Made by a program: the position numbers and the translations under genes. From contig NC_133771.1 in NCBI RefSeq assembly GCF_003597395.2, positions 130,962,281-131,026,280 on the forward strand: 64,000 nucleotides of DNA, read 5' to 3'. Every line of letters begins with the position of its first letter. Within the stretch, counting starts at the first letter, position 1. Shown here one piece after another: positions 1 through 12,666 of this stretch. The notes under the pieces were generated by a model. It did not search any database, was not told where the DNA came from, and was given only the letters and a program-made list of their open reading frames with translations. The stretch comes from Chelonoidis abingdonii (lineage: Eukaryota > Chordata > Testudines > Testudinidae).

Positions 1-377
1 TGCAGCTCTCTAAATGACAAAGGAGTGGATGACTGTGGCTAGGTTCAGATAAAACTGTGCCACACCCAGATAAAAAAAGCACACATGGCCTCTGCTACTT
101 GATCATCCAGAAGTGGCCAGGAATACTATAAGACTACCCGTATGTGAATATGACAGTCTCTGCCAATTATTCCAGATGCTTTCTCCAGGGTCATCTCACT
201 CTTATCTGGGTTAAACCTCAGCCAGCTAGCTCTCAGCCAACCCCTAATGAAGGTGAGGCCCCGCTTAAGTCATTTGTCTGCGCCAACCAGACCTGCAAAA
301 AGAGCAATGTAAAGCTAGGCATCATCCATATAGAGACACTGCAGTCCACCTACTTCATTCACTATCTTCCCCAAAGG

Positions 378-780
378 CTTCACAGACTAAGGCCAGAAGG
401 CACCATCATGGTAATCTCATCTGACCTCCAGCACATTGCAGGCCACAGAACCTCACCTACCCACTCCTGCAGTAGGCCCGTAACCTCCTTCTGAGTTACT
501 GAAGTCCTCAAACCTAGAGTTAAAGACTAAGTTACAGAGTATACACCATTTACTCTAGCTCAAACCATGAAGTGACCCATGCTCCACACTGAACAGAAAG
601 GTGAAAAACTGGCAGGGTCTGCCTGTTTGACACAGAAGAAAATTCCCTCCTTACTCCAAATACAGTAATCAAGTAGATCCACCAGCCAGATACCTGGGAA
701 AGAATTCTCTGTAGTAACTCAGAGCCCTGCCCATCTACAGTCCAATCTCTGACTCTTCGAGAAATCTGCTATTAGCAGTC
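378..780 (-). repeat. CR1 LINE 3' end fragment
   Basis: Read on the minus strand this is the 3' untranslated tail of a turtle-type CR1 element, ending near 378 with the gggac/ggcc-type tail. It is clearly homologous to the longer CR1 at 31774-33060: both share the tracts for 'gcacattgcaggc', 'gagttactgaagtcctcaaa', 'cctgggaaagaattctctgt' and 'agtaactcagagccctgccc'. No coding sequence is retained. Confidence 0.75.
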
Positions 781-923
781 AGGGATGGAAATACGGAACA
801 GAAAAGGGGACAATGGAACTGTGGGGAACCTACATGATCCTTCAAAGCACATCAAATTGCTTTGTACAAACAGCTTCAGACCTGTAGAGGCAAAACCAAC
901 CAATGGAATCTCAAAATTTTTAT

Positions 924-1296
924 TAGGGCTGTCAATTAATCACAGTTAATATCTGTGACTAACTGAAAGCAAGATTAACGTGTTTAAAAAAATTAATGTG
1001 TTGTTTGAATACCTGAGAGTTGGGCAAGAGACATCAGTAGTGGGGGGCTGAAACATTAGCCCATGGCTTCCAAGGCAGCTGAGGCTGAAGCAGCCCATGT
1101 CAACCTGAAGCCCCACGCACGGCTGAATCCCAGAGCCCCCAGCCCTGACCCTATATTTGAAAATATAGAAAACCCCCAAAATATTTAAATAAATGGTATT
1201 CTAGTATTAAGTGTGATGAAACTGCAATCAATTGCATGATTAATTTTTTTAATCATGCAATCAATCACTATTTTATTTAATCGCTTGACAGCCCTA
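924..1296. mobile_element. hAT-type MITE with TAGGGCTGTCAA termini
   Basis: Terminal inverted repeats TAGGGCTGTCAA at 924 and TTGACAGCCCTA ending at 1296 bound 373 bp with AT-rich inverted arms (ttaatcacagttaa and ttaatcatgcaatcaat-type). Flanks atttttat and ctttttag agree at 6 of 8 positions, consistent with a decayed 8-bp hAT duplication. No transposase coding remains. Confidence 0.7.
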
Positions 1297-1469
1297 CTTT
1301 TTAGCAGCAGTCCAATTGAATTTGAGCGTAGTGTCAGTATACCAGATAATTCTCAGATTGAATGATTTTGTACACTGTCAGATTTAAAGCAAGACTGATA
1401 GCAGTACCGAACATATTGCCACCTCTCTGAATATTTGGTTCCCTTTGCATTCCTCTACCAGTTCTCTCA

Positions 1470-3554
1470 GGCTTGGTCTACACTACGCGTTTAAACCGAT
1501 TTTAGCAGCGTTAAACCGATTTAACGCTGTACCCGTCCACACTACGAGGCCCTTTATATTGATATAAAGAGCTCTTTAAATCTGTTTCTGTACTCCTCCT
1601 GATGAGAGGAGTAGCACTAAAATCGTATTACCATATTGGATTAGGGTTAGTATGGCCACAAATCGACGGTATCGGCCTCCGGGCGGTATCCCACAGTGCA
1701 CCACTGTGACCGCTCTGGACAGCAATCTGAACTCGGATGTAGTGGCCAGGTAAACAGGAAAAGCCCCGCGAAATTTTGATGTTCATTTTCTGTTTACCCA
1801 GCGTGGAGCTCTGATCAGCACGGGTGGCGATGCAGTCCCAAATCCAAAAAGAGCTCCAGCATGGACCGTACGGGAGATACTGGATCTGATCGCTGTATGG
1901 GGAGACAAACCTGTTCTATCAGAGCTCCATTACAGAAGACGAAATGCCAATGCGTTTGAAAAAAATCTCCAGGCTACACAGTGCGTCGTGACGAGCGTAA
2001 CAGAAAGCCAAAGAATCAAATGGACGCTCATGGAGGGAGGGAGGTGGTACTTGCAGACTTCCAGCTAATCCCGCAGTCTGCACGCATCTCTGAAAATATG
2101 TACATTTCTTAGGGCTGAGCTCCAGCCTGTAGGTTCAAACACATTGCCAGCGTGGTTCAGGGTAAAGCTTCGTAATTTATCCCTGCCCAACCACGGAAGA
2201 AGAGGGAAAAAGCATTTGATTTTTCAATGTCCACTATGTCTACTGAATGCGGTTGTTAGAACGCGATGCGTGCACAGTGAGAGCAGTAATCCATTCCTCT
2301 CCTCCTGGTGGCAGAAGCGGGAGCAATATGACTGATATCCGTAGTCACCATCAAGCCCGGGAGTGCTCCTGGCTGGTCCTCAGGGAAGGCTGGCCCGGGG
2401 CCGCCTGGGTAAAAAAGTAGGAGTGACTCCCCGGTCACTCCAGTAGAATGGTACAGAGACGCTGTAACCATCTTCATCAGATAGCAACTGGGGGCTGGAG
2501 CTCCATCTAGCCCCCTCCTTCCTGTGTAAAAGAAAAGAGAGTCTGTCTGCCTGGAACTGTTCATAGAGCCAGCAATGCTGGGCTCCCTCCCGCACCGCTT
2601 AATTCCTGCCTGGAAAGCATCATGCACCGGAGCGGCCTCCCCCTCATTTATCTCACCTAACAAGTCACTGTTCTTATTCCTGCATTCTTATTACTCATGA
2701 ACAAATGAGGGACATTGCCCACGGTAGCCCAGGAAGGTTGGGGGAGGAGGGAAGCAACGGGTGGGGTTGTTGCAGGGGCACCCCACGTGAATGGCATGTA
2801 GCTCATCATTTCTGCGGGATCTGACATGGAGCAGCTGTGCTCTTTGATACACTTGCCTCATATTCTAGGCAGGACTGACTATTTTTAGAAACCATAAAGG
2901 AAGGATTGACTCGGGGAGTCATTCCCAGTTTTGCTTTTGCGCCTCCGGCCGATCTCAACCAGGGGCACCCATGATAGCAGCATACAGTACGGAAGGACAG
3001 ATAACCGTCATCTCATTGCCAATTTACGCCGGCAGAGGGTACAGAATGCCTGATAACCGTCTCTGCTATCATGCAAAAGCAAATGAATGCTGCTGTGTAG
3101 CGCTGGAGTATCGCCTCTGTCTGCGGCATTCAGTACACATACGGTGACTGTAAAAAAAACGCTGAAAGGGCTCTATGGTTGCCGTGCTATGGCATCTGCC
3201 AGGGCAATCCAGGGAAAAAGGGCGTGAAATGACTGTCTGCCGTTGTTTTCCCAGAGGAAGGAATGACTGACGACATTTACCCAGTACCACGCGCGACAAT
3301 GATTTTTGCCCCATCAGCCACTGGGCTCTCAACCCAGAATTCTAAGGGGCGAGGGAGACTGTGGGAACTATGGGATAGCTACGGATTAGCTACCCACAGT
3401 GCAACGCTCTGGAAATCGATGCTAGCCTCGGACCATGGACGCACACTGCCAAATAAATGTGTTTAGTGTGGCCATGTGCACTCGACTTTATACAATATGT
3501 TTTATAAAACCGGTTTATGTAAAATCGGAATAATCCCGTAGTGTAGACGTACCC
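1470..3554 (+). mobile_element. PIF/Harbinger-type DNA transposon, 2.1 kb, degenerate
   Basis: Ends read GGCTTGGTCTACACTAC at 1470 and GTAGTGTAGACGTACCC ending at 3554. They are inverted repeats flanked by the 3-bp direct repeat TCA (1467-1469, 3555-3557), which fits the TNA target of PIF/Harbinger. It encodes only a broken fragment of a Myb/SANT-like protein near 1849-2060. No DDE transposase was recognised, so it is probably non-autonomous. It is much richer in CpG than its surroundings, suggesting relatively recent insertion. Confidence 0.75.
1849..2060 (+). pseudogene. Myb/SANT-like DNA-binding domain fragment inside the Harbinger element
   Basis: The plus strand reads WTVREILDLIAVWGDKPVL, then SELHYRRRNANAFEK, before the reading drifts into unrelated residues and a stop at about 2069. 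The W...L-L-AVW pattern is the first helix of the Myb/SANT-like (trihelix) domain typical of the accessory DNA-binding protein of PIF/Harbinger transposons. The second and third helices are missing or frameshifted, so it is a relic. Assignment is by pattern recognition only. Confidence 0.55.
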
Positions 3555-3557
3555 TCA

Positions 3558-4524
3558 GTGTCCCATTCTTGCTTGCCTTTCATGAAAGACAGGGCAAGAG
3601 TATTACTACTAGCAAGTAACATTGAAAAAGATGTAAATGACTTCACTACTACTTAGTCTTGCATCACATCTGCTTTGAGTACTCTACAAGACGCCTTCCC
3701 CACAGGGTTTTGCCTGAAATAGGAGGAGATGTCCCTCCATTACTCCTCCCCCAAAACAGCTCAGTCACAGGCACATGTAGAATTAGTGGTTATGTTCAGC
3801 TAACTGTTCTAAGTGTTATTTCCTGAATAGAAGTTTTTGAAATATATTTCAGCTCACAGCTTCCTAAAGACCACAGGTTGCCCTGCATCATCCAAAATCG
3901 TATAGGAACACCATAAGAACTCATAAGCCAGCAACACTTCCATTTTCCCAGGAACAGATTTCAATCAATGGGACAGAGATGATATGTCTCCATATGTCTT
4001 CACTTAAGACTGCATAAAATATGTATTCTAAAGTGACAGTGAAAGCTGTTCAGCCACATGCTTGAATGTGCCTTTAATGTGACCCCTTTTCACATTTAAA
4101 TGGAAGTTACCATTTTATGTTATGGCCAATAAAATAGGGCCCATGGTATAGGCATTCACTCTTGGGAGAAAGATATCACATGGCAAGTCTAAAGCATCTG
4201 ACAAGGAAGGTTTTATTCCCATTGTCACATGCTGTAGAGAGGAATAAACTATGCCTGCTTCATTTCTTAATATGAAAGAATGTCACTTCTGCTAAGTTAT
4301 CTTTGTGTTTCATACTTTATTAAGACTCTGATAGAGAGAATGAGACTTATTTACTTGATTTTCACTGTATAGAAGACATTTAATAAGTCCTTTGTCTGTA
4401 AAGCATTTCTATCCTTTGTGGTTGGAAGTCGTCATATATCAAAAGTAGTAACTTAAACCGTACCACTTTGCAAACAGTTGTTCCAAGCTACATTTCAACT
4501 GATTAGTCGTGCTTTTTGGGTGAT
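3558..4524. other. AT-rich intronic sequence, no feature seen
   Basis: Part of SFT2D1 intron 2 between a Harbinger element and a solo LTR. I recognise no exon, repeat or regulatory element in it. Confidence 0.5.
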
Positions 4525-4529
4525 GTCAC

Positions 4530-5219
4530 TGTCACGGAGTCACCGGGCGATGCTCTGGAACTGCTCCCCACTAAGCCAGTCAGGCCTTTGGGGAGCCTCC
4601 TCTCCCTTGGAGCAGACTTGTTCAGGGCAAGAAGCTCACACGTCTTCACCTCCTGGGTCTCTCCTTGGAGCATTCAGCATCCTCTGCCCCTCGTTGCTTC
4701 CCACAGCAAGCCCACCCAGGCGGGTCTGGGGAAGCCAACAGGGTTCTGCAACCCCACTTGGGCAGTCAGAGCTGACTCGTAGCACAGCGAAGAAACAGGT
4801 TTATTCGATGACAGGAACAGGGTCTAAAACAGAGCTTGTAGATACAAGGCGAACAAGATACCCCTGGCCGGTCCATTCTGGGGCCAGTGAGCCCAGACCC
4901 CTAGGTCTGCACTTCACGCCTTCATCCACGCAAGCTCCAGCTAGACTCACCCCCTCCACCCCTCCTCTCTGCTCACTCCTCCTGGCCAGAGGTCACTGAC
5001 CCTTTGTCTCCAACACTACTTCAGTTGCACCTTGCAGAGGAGGGCCCAGGCCATCATTGCTAGGAGACAGAGTGCCCAGGCCATTTAGGTGCATCGGCCC
5101 TTTGCTCTGTAGCATCACTACACCCTTAATCCCATTCACCTTAGATACTTAAAACTGCCTAGGGACACTGAGGCACCAACACAGTATCAGAGCAAAAACA
5201 TTAAGACAGTCGTGTCACA
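4530..5219 (-). mobile_element. Solo LTR, 690 bp, with exact 5-bp target duplication
   Basis: The element begins TGTCACGG at 4530 and ends GTGTCACA at 5219, flanked on both sides by GTCAC (4525-4529 and 5220-5224). TG...CA ends plus a 5-bp duplication are diagnostic of an LTR retroelement; no internal coding region follows, so recombination has left a solo LTR. An AATAAA occurs on the minus strand near 4803, suggesting minus orientation. It is GC-richer than its surroundings. Confidence 0.8.
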
Positions 5220-5548
5220 GTCACAGACTATACAGCCAACACTCACAAGAGCTGCACTACTCTAAACATAATGCTGGAGGATTTAAACATTAATGGATGG
5301 TAAATAAAGGTGAGAATACTCAGAAAAAGTAACAGTTCTAATGTGGCTGTTTGTCCAAAACTAGTGTCCAACACAGCTGCAGATTTCAAAAATGACTCTG
5401 AGTTGGTGCCCACGGAAGACATTTTTGGCTTAATTTAGAAATCCGAGCAACATCTAGTGAGGTCTACAAATCAGATGCCCACGCTCACTGAAAGTCAATG
5501 ACAAACAGGGTCAAGCGGGCAAAGCAGACTACAATCTCTTCTGAAAAT

Positions 5549-6672
5549 AGTTTCAGAAGTGGTGAACGTAATATCTATATCAGCAAAAACAATGAGGAGT
5601 CCTGGGCAACGCCTACAGCAGGGGTGGGCAAACGACAGGCCGCATCTGGCCCGCCAGGGCTTTGGATATGCCTGTGGGACTGAATACCTCCGGTGGCGGC
5701 TGCAGCCCCACGCGCGCCTAGAAACACATGGCAACATGTCCCCGTGGGGGGGGGGGGGAAGGAAGGGGGTACTGCCCCCCACAGCTCCCATTGGCTGGGA
5801 ATGGAGAACTGCAGCCAATGGGAGCTTTGGGGGAGGTATCCACAGGGGAGCAGGCGAGGGCAGCACGCGGAGCCCTCTGCTCCCCCCCACCCCCAGAGGT
5901 TGCAGGGACATGGCGCTGTCTGCCTCCGGGAGCAGTGTGGGGCCAGGGCAGGCAAAGAGCCGGCCTTAGCCCCATTGCGTGCAGCTGTCACCCCAGAACC
6001 TTCACCCCGAATCCCTCCTGCACCCCAACCTCCTGCCCTGAACCCCCTCCTGCACACCATGCACTTTGAAGGTATACATTGTCCCCAAATCTGAAATAGT
6101 TGTGGATGAGGACAAAGTCACGAAGTTCAGCCACCAGGTTTGCTTTGACGTTATCAGGGATACTGTTCCTGATGGCTTGTAGTCTATCTTTGTGTGGCAT
6201 GTGGTAATTGAAAAGTGCCAATTCTTCAACAAAAAAACTTCAAAAACAGACTCCAACAAGAAACTGCAGAACTAGACACCATCAAATTAGGCCTCAATAA
6301 AAGACTGGGAGTGGATGGGTCACTACAAAAGAGTAATTTTCCCTCTGCTGATACTCACATCTTCTTATGAACTGTTGGGACTGGGCGATGTCCATCTTGA
6401 TGCATTGGCCTTGTCGGCACTACAAAAGTAATTTTCCCTCGGATATTCATCCCTTCTTATGAACTGTTGAGAACAGGCCACTTCCACCTTAACTGAATTG
6501 GCCTTGTGAGCACTGACCCCCAACTTGTTAACACATCTCCCATCTTTTTATGTGCTGATTAGACAGACACTGTATTTTTCACTCCATGCATCTGATGACA
6601 TGGGTTTTAGCCCACAAAAGCTTATGCCCAATAAATTTGTTAATCTGTAAGGTGCCACAAGAACTCGTTGTT
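5549..6672 (+). mobile_element. Penelope-like element, rearranged, with 12-bp target duplication
   Basis: A direct repeat tcttctgaaaat lies at 5537-5548 and 6673-6684. The left end (5549 onward, agtttcagaagtgg...) is an inverted copy of the family's 3' end, interrupted at 5619 by a hAT insertion. From about 6065 to 6224 the minus strand encodes a Penelope-type reverse-transcriptase fragment (PHKDRLQAIRNSIPDNVKAN, then LVAELRDFVLIHNYFRF). From 6228 the plus strand encodes the C-terminal tail downstream of the GIY-YIG domain (frameshifted ETAEL-DTIKLGLNK) and continues into the family's 3' end, with gcatctgatga at 6588-6598 and acttatgccc-type hairpin sequence. The two halves are therefore in opposite orientation, as is common in Penelope-like copies. 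Confidence 0.75.
5619..6064 (+). mobile_element. hAT-type insertion fragment, GC-rich
   Basis: It starts with the hAT-like terminus CAGGGGTGGGCAAAC at 5619 and continues as GC-rich sequence including a 13-base G run (5746-5758) and an inverted pair 'cagctcccattggctggg' / 'ctgcagccaatgggagct'. The right end is not a recognisable terminal repeat, so it looks truncated where it meets the Penelope-like sequence near 6065. The long open frames here on both strands are a by-product of GC richness. Confidence 0.55.
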
Positions 6673-7231
6673 TCTTCTGAAAATGTTATGCTTGATGAAC
6701 AAGAAATTATGAGGTATATCACAGGTTTTTGCTTCAAAAGTTATTGCCCCAACTTGCCTGTCTCTCAAAGCATCCTCTCCCACTACCTCCTCCCACCACT
6801 ACCTGTCCTCCCCAGGTCATGGAATACAGCTTAATTCAAATTTAGTGGTATACGCTATTTTCAGTCATTTCAATAATACATATTATCTAGCAAAATATCA
6901 TTAATTACACCAACAACTGGGAGATTAATTGCAAATTACTGAATTTTGTAAATTAGCTAGTGGACAAAAAGAGAAAGTTTTGCCCAACCTTTTTGCTTAC
7001 TGTATGTTTGTTTTAATTTAAAATACTAAAGATGTACTAGGAAATTTTGTCAATAAAAGTACATCACTAGACCATTTACTCTAAATAGGAGAAGACTGCC
7101 AGTAGTGTGGATTATGAAGTGTCAGATCCAGCAAGGTACTGATCACCCTTTATTCCAATTGAAACAATAGGGAAAGGGTGCCCCACACCCCACAGGATCA
7201 GGCCCAGGGAATGAAGATTAGCAAGATTCTA

Positions 7232-7384
<153 letters not shown>

Positions 7385-8174
7385 TTAGAATAATATATTT
7401 TGGACAATACCTAAAACTCAAATACTTCTTTTGCATTTAATGAGCTTTAATAATAAGTACGATGTCTTGATTTCTCAAGCTGCAACAAGTATTTACATTT
7501 TATCTTGCTTGCTTAAGAAATCTCATGTTTAATTTGTTCCAATTTAAAGATAGTATCAGCAATTTGATTAGACAGGTTACTTTAGTCCACTTTAAAATTA
7601 TATGCATACCATGGCATTCAACAATAAAACGTTGACCCCACAGATAAGCAGATCTATCCATCACCAAACAGTTACAACTAAATCATGTCATGCCAAACTA
7701 GTGAAACCATTTTCTGCACAAGTTCACTCTAGTGAGCAACATGTGTTTAGCAGCTGTCAATTAATTTGCTCCTTTATACTATATGGAAGAGAAAGAATGA
7801 ATGATCATATACAAGTTTGCTAGTGAACATTCTAAACATACAGCTTTGTACGTCCTTTTTTCACAAAGCTACCATTTGTTATCAAACAAAGGAAGCAGTC
7901 ACATTTTGCTGCTACAGAAACAGAACAGCAAAATGGAATGTGTGCCAAACAGAAAATTGAGAAGATATTTAAGTGAGTGAAGAGGTATAACAAAATTTGA
8001 CCCAGTCCAGTTTATTTGCTGAGAAACCACTCCCAAAATTAAAACAAATGCCATTAACCTGTGTAACTTCAGGTATTTTCTGTATACCAGATTTCTTACT
8101 CAATTGCATACCTTCCTATAACCATCCCCTAAAAACAATTCCCTTGTTTTAAAGGGATGGTTAACACATTACTG

Positions 8175-8481
8175 CAGAGGTAGGCAACCTATGGCATGTG
8201 TGCCGAACGCGGCACATCAGCTGATTCAGTGGCACTCACACTGCCCAGGTCCTGGCCATCAGTCTGGGGGGCTCTGCATTTTAATTTAACTTTAAATGAA
8301 GCTTCTTAAACATTTTAAAAACCTTCTTTACTTTACATACAACAATAGTTTAGTTATATTATAGATTTATAGAAAGAGACCTTCTAAAAACATTAAAATG
8401 TATTACTGGCAAGCGAAACCTTAAATTAGAGTGAATAAATGAAGACTCAGCACACTGCTTCCGAAAGGCTGCCGACCCCTG
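8175..8481. mobile_element. hAT MITE, 307 bp, 8-bp target duplication
   Basis: Termini CAGAGGTAGGCAACC at 8175 and GGCTGCCGACCCCTG ending at 8481 are imperfect inverted repeats of the CAGGGGTCGGCAACC type. Flanks cattactg (8167-8174) and cactactg (8482-8489) match at 7 of 8 bases, as expected for hAT. The interior is AT-rich and non-coding. Confidence 0.8.
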
Positions 8482-8489
8482 CACTACTG

Positions 8490-10179
8490 TATGCAATAAG
8501 TAATTTAAGTGGTCTTGGTTACAGACTTTGCAAATAAAATGTATGAAGAGACCAGTTAGGGATGAACCTCAAATTCACTCTCGTAACAGGAAGGATGACT
8601 TCAAAGCACCACATGTTGCAGAATAGCAAGTCCAGCTCTTCTTGATTTTGTTCATTATGATTGGAGAATTCTGCATATTGACTAATCAGAGAGTGCCACA
8701 TCACAAGCAGTAATCCCCATTTCCATTAGTGCTTCAAGTCTGGCAACCACGAAGCACAATATAGGATAATTTGTCATGGGCAAAGTCAGCGAGTTTAGAT
8801 TTATACTCAACTGCACCATGGTCCAACAGTCTACAAACTAAATCCTAGCTCCAATTTATCTAAGGTAACTATAAAGGAGTTGATTTAACATACGCTAAAT
8901 CATGCCTTCAAACTTTGACTCTCATTTTATGTCCTCGCTTTCAGTTTTCTACGTACTTTCAAACAAACATGATAATACTTTATAGTGATTTGACTCGACT
9001 GATTTCACATTCTGTACGTGGGGCTGACCCATTTCCTGGCTAGATTCTTCAAGAACAATGTTCAGCAGATTGTAAATCTGTAAATTTAGTTGCACATCTT
9101 TTTGAATCTTTATTACCTTAAAATACAGCATGTTTACTTTACACAGGTTTAGATCCAAGGATGGGGGAGACAGAACATGGTTTCTCTTCATGCCACTATT
9201 GATAGAGCTTATTTTTTTTTAAGAATCTATTTTAAAACCTACTTGTTATTTTTGCACAGTCAGGTTAGTGTGAATGCTTGAAATTTTTTTTAGGCATAAG
9301 GCTAAACCAAATTAATACTAATTAAAGTCTTTTGGGCAAAAACAACTATATTAATGAAACAAATTATAGAAAGTGCTCAAACCATTAAAACTGTTATTGA
9401 GATTGTTTTCTTCAGTGACTTTATTCTTCGGTAAGCATTACATACACTACAAATGTGGTTTAAATCTATCATTTGATCACAGCTAGGATTTCAAATGATT
9501 AACATGAGGTGGATTTACCTATATACTACTGCAGTTAAAAAGGAGACCATTTAAAAAGAAAAAAAATACATCACTCAGACTTCTCAAAGACACTGAATTT
9601 GAAAAATATAAAAGATACCAAGTCTATTTAATTAAAATGTCAAAATATGTAATTTAAAAATAAAACAGATGAATACAGGTACTTAACGTTTGACATTTGC
9701 TTACAGATTCAATGCAGTGATGAATACAAAGTATCAGAGTTCTTTTCTCCTGTTTTCCACAATTAAGATCAGCCTTCCCAAATGACAGAATATGTTGCTT
9801 ACCTTATTAGATCAAACTCTTTATCCTTATGTAGGCATAAAGGAAGTAGATAAGAGTAACTATATGTCTCAAAAATGAAAGAATATGTAGTGATTATATT
9901 CCTGAACAAAGAATCAAATGGGAAGCATTTTCTGCATTCATTCATTCAAATAGCTGAAGATACATATTTGAATCACATGTTCAAGTACATTAATTCATGC
10001 AAATAACCACAAGTGCACATGAACTTATCAAATCCTTTCCACTGCAGCTCAGAAATGAAGTGAAGTGCTATCACCACATTAAAGAGATACCAGACAGCTT
10101 CTTTTGGAAGGCCACTATTTTCAGTCTGCCACAAGGGATCGGTGGGAGAGGGCAGTTGTTTCTTCAAGCCTATCAGCCA
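8490..10179. other. AT-rich intron, no feature seen
   Basis: Short open frames only, with no similarity that I recognise. Confidence 0.5.
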
Positions 10180-10490
10180 CAGTGTTGTCAACTCTCGCAA
10201 TTTTATTTCAAGTCTCACAATATTTGGTGGTTCTTTTAAGTCTAATCTCCTTGGAGCAACTGATTACATGAGAATCTCAGTACTAATTTTTAAACCAAAT
10301 TAAGTTCTTAGTCCTCCTGGTTGCAGAGAATATCCTGAAAACATCAGCAAAGTAGCCTAAAGGCTTGGAAACCAGAAGGCAAATAAAGCCCTTCTCCACC
10401 ACTCCAAATGTAAAGCCTGATGATTTAAGACAATTTAATGATTTTTTAAGGACTTGACTCATGATTTTTGGATATTTAGGGTTGACAGTG
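10180..10490. mobile_element. hAT-like MITE with CAGTGTTGTCAAC terminus, diverged
   Basis: The left end CAGTGTTGTCAACTCTCGCAA at 10180 and right end ttagggttgacagtg at 10490 resemble the inverted ends of a widespread reptile MITE, with the characteristic internal 'gagtctcac/tcatgattttt' phrases. Target duplications are not clean, so the exact boundaries are approximate. Confidence 0.5.
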
Positions 10491-11489
10491 TCAAGCAACA
10501 ATTAAAATTTAGTTAACAGCTAAAGGAAAAACCTGCAGAACAAGCAGGAATGCTTCTGTAGTAAGGACACTGACAACTGTAAACAACCGATAAGCTTATA
10601 TGGTCAACGCCCACCCAGTAACTCAGCTCTCAGAGCAGAAAAAACCCTCACTTCACAGACCATCAGATATTTGTAAGCACTCAACCCTACCCCCTCCCAC
10701 CCCACCTCTTTCCCCCACAAGATAGCCACAGATGCTTGATGCAATAGGAGGCCTCTATATGTACATACTGTTTTATTTTTATCTTTGTTCAGGGTTCTCT
10801 CGACTTGTAACAATGTCCGTTTCTGTACGTACAAATAAATGCAAACGAATTGATATGAGAATGTATATAACTGGCCACTATGGCACTGTATTTTTGAAGC
10901 TGCTTATCAGTCTTCCCGGTACCATGAATAAACCAGCTTCAGTATTGTCTGTGCTTGTCTGATTCCTGGGGAAAAGAATCTTTTTGCCTGACACTAAGTA
11001 GCTGCATACAGAGGGGGCAGCTTGGGCAAAGACCAAAGCAACCCAGCATAGGCAGCCATGTTCAGATCAGAGCAGAATAATAGGAATCAAAAGTCAGAAA
11101 AGAGTTTGATTTATGGCCACTTTTTATACCTCCCATTCTGCATGAAATAAATCTGGACCAAATTACTTCAACGTTTGTAACAGCATGCAATCCAGATGTC
11201 TTATTAGCTTTTTCCTTTATTCTCCTTTCCCACCTAGCATATCCACACAAGATTCCTCAAGACTACCACTTTATAAACACTTAACAGAGTACTATTTGAT
11301 TCTTCTCAATAGAGACTAGTGAATAATGCAGCTGAGCAAATGGCTGCACAATTTACCCTCCTGGCAAGTTACTAAGTGTGCAAACCACAGATTTCTCTAG
11401 CCACCAGGAGACAAGCAGCTCTAGTAGGCTTAGGAACTGCACATGGCAGTCACCTTCTGTGTCCCTGGGAGACCCTCAATGCCAACATA

Positions 11490-12660
11490 TTGTAACTCAT
11501 GTTAGGCCTGACAGCCACTATCCCCAAAATACTTGTCATAATATGTATCTAAAAGATGTCATGTAAAGTATCCTATGTAAACTGGTGACGCATTGATCCA
11601 GAAAGATCACCATGATACAGAACTTGTGCAAAACCCATACATACATGTGTGCTGGAAATATGTTCTTAAAATATGCACTGCCTCCCAAACATAAACTCAA
11701 CCTTCCCTACACAAACGAAAGTGGATTACCCCATCCGACTGGCTTCATTACAGGCAGAGGACAACGACAGTATATTTTACATAAAAGGTAAACCAAGCAA
11801 CCAAGCTAACTAGCAGCAACTCTGGGAGTACCCTAGTGGACAGAGTCTGTGGCCAGGTCTACACGAAGCGCGAAAATCGATTTTAGATACGCAATTTCAG
11901 CTACGAGAATAGCGTAGCTGAAATCGATTATCTAAAATCGATGTACTCACCCGTCTTCACTGCGCGGGATCGATGTGCGCGGCTCGCCATGTCGATTCCG
12001 GAAGTCCGTTGGTTTTGGTGGAGTTCCGGAATCGATGTAAGCGCGCTCAGGGATCGATATATCGTGTCTAGATGAGATGCGATATATCGATCCCCGAGCA
12101 ATCGATTGTAACGCGCCGATACGGCGCGTCGTATAGACGTGGCCTGTGTGCCAGGAGACACAAAGGCAAAAAGCTCTTGGGAGACAGATAGCAAAAAGGG
12201 ATTTTAGTTATCCATCACTTCGGGGACAGCACACTGAGTCCATGAAAGTTAGATCCCTGAGCCTGGAGGGCTCAAGATGCTAGTAATCTGATATGAGTAA
12301 AAAACTGCATAGGCAAAGATTGTAACTGGCTAAAATTAAATTTTAGTCACTAGAAAGTGTGACTTGTTTTGTTTGTAATCACGTTTCTTTCTCTCTCACT
12401 TAGTACCACTTAAACCTCTGTTCTTTGTTAATAAAAACTTTTTCTTGATTTTTAACAAAACCATCTCAGTGCTGTGTACTAAAGTGAAGTGTACACTGTC
12501 TCACTGGAGGCAGCAAACTTAATTTCTGAGTGTGTCTCAGTGAGAAGGACTGGATACTGCAAAGAGACATCTCTGGGAAACTCAGTAACTGGCATTCACT
12601 GGGTTTCATTGTTACCAAGGTTTAGTTTGGCAGACTCTTGAAGAGCTTGCTGGTATGGCA
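11490..12660 (+). repeat. Probable LTR-derived repeat, interrupted by a MITE
   Basis: The sequence before 11850 and after 12145 reads like parts of one turtle LTR family, with an AATAAA near 12430 followed by a T-rich stretch and a U5-like tail. The Harbinger MITE at 11851-12144 interrupts it. Boundaries were not resolved and no target duplication was identified, so this is tentative. Confidence 0.35.
11851..12144. mobile_element. PIF/Harbinger-type MITE, 294 bp, CpG-rich
   Basis: GGCCAGGTCTACACGA at 11851 and TCGTATAGACGTGGCC ending at 12144 are inverted termini flanked by TGT (11848-11850 and 12145-12147). Inside are several palindromic segments such as tcagctac...gtagctga and cgatatat/atatcg. 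It belongs to the same family as the MITE at 28428-28716. Many intact CpGs suggest a young insertion. Confidence 0.75.
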
Positions 12661-12666
12661 GACAGG

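Noticed and set aside
5495..6094. Several overlapping long open frames on both strands
   Set aside because: They come from the GC-rich hAT fragment and a poly(G) run. Only the minus-strand piece near 6065-6224 has recognisable protein similarity, to Penelope-type reverse transcriptase.
10500..10990. Possible LTR end with aataaa followed by a U5-like stretch
   Set aside because: No left end, terminal dinucleotides or flanking duplication could be found; left unannotated.
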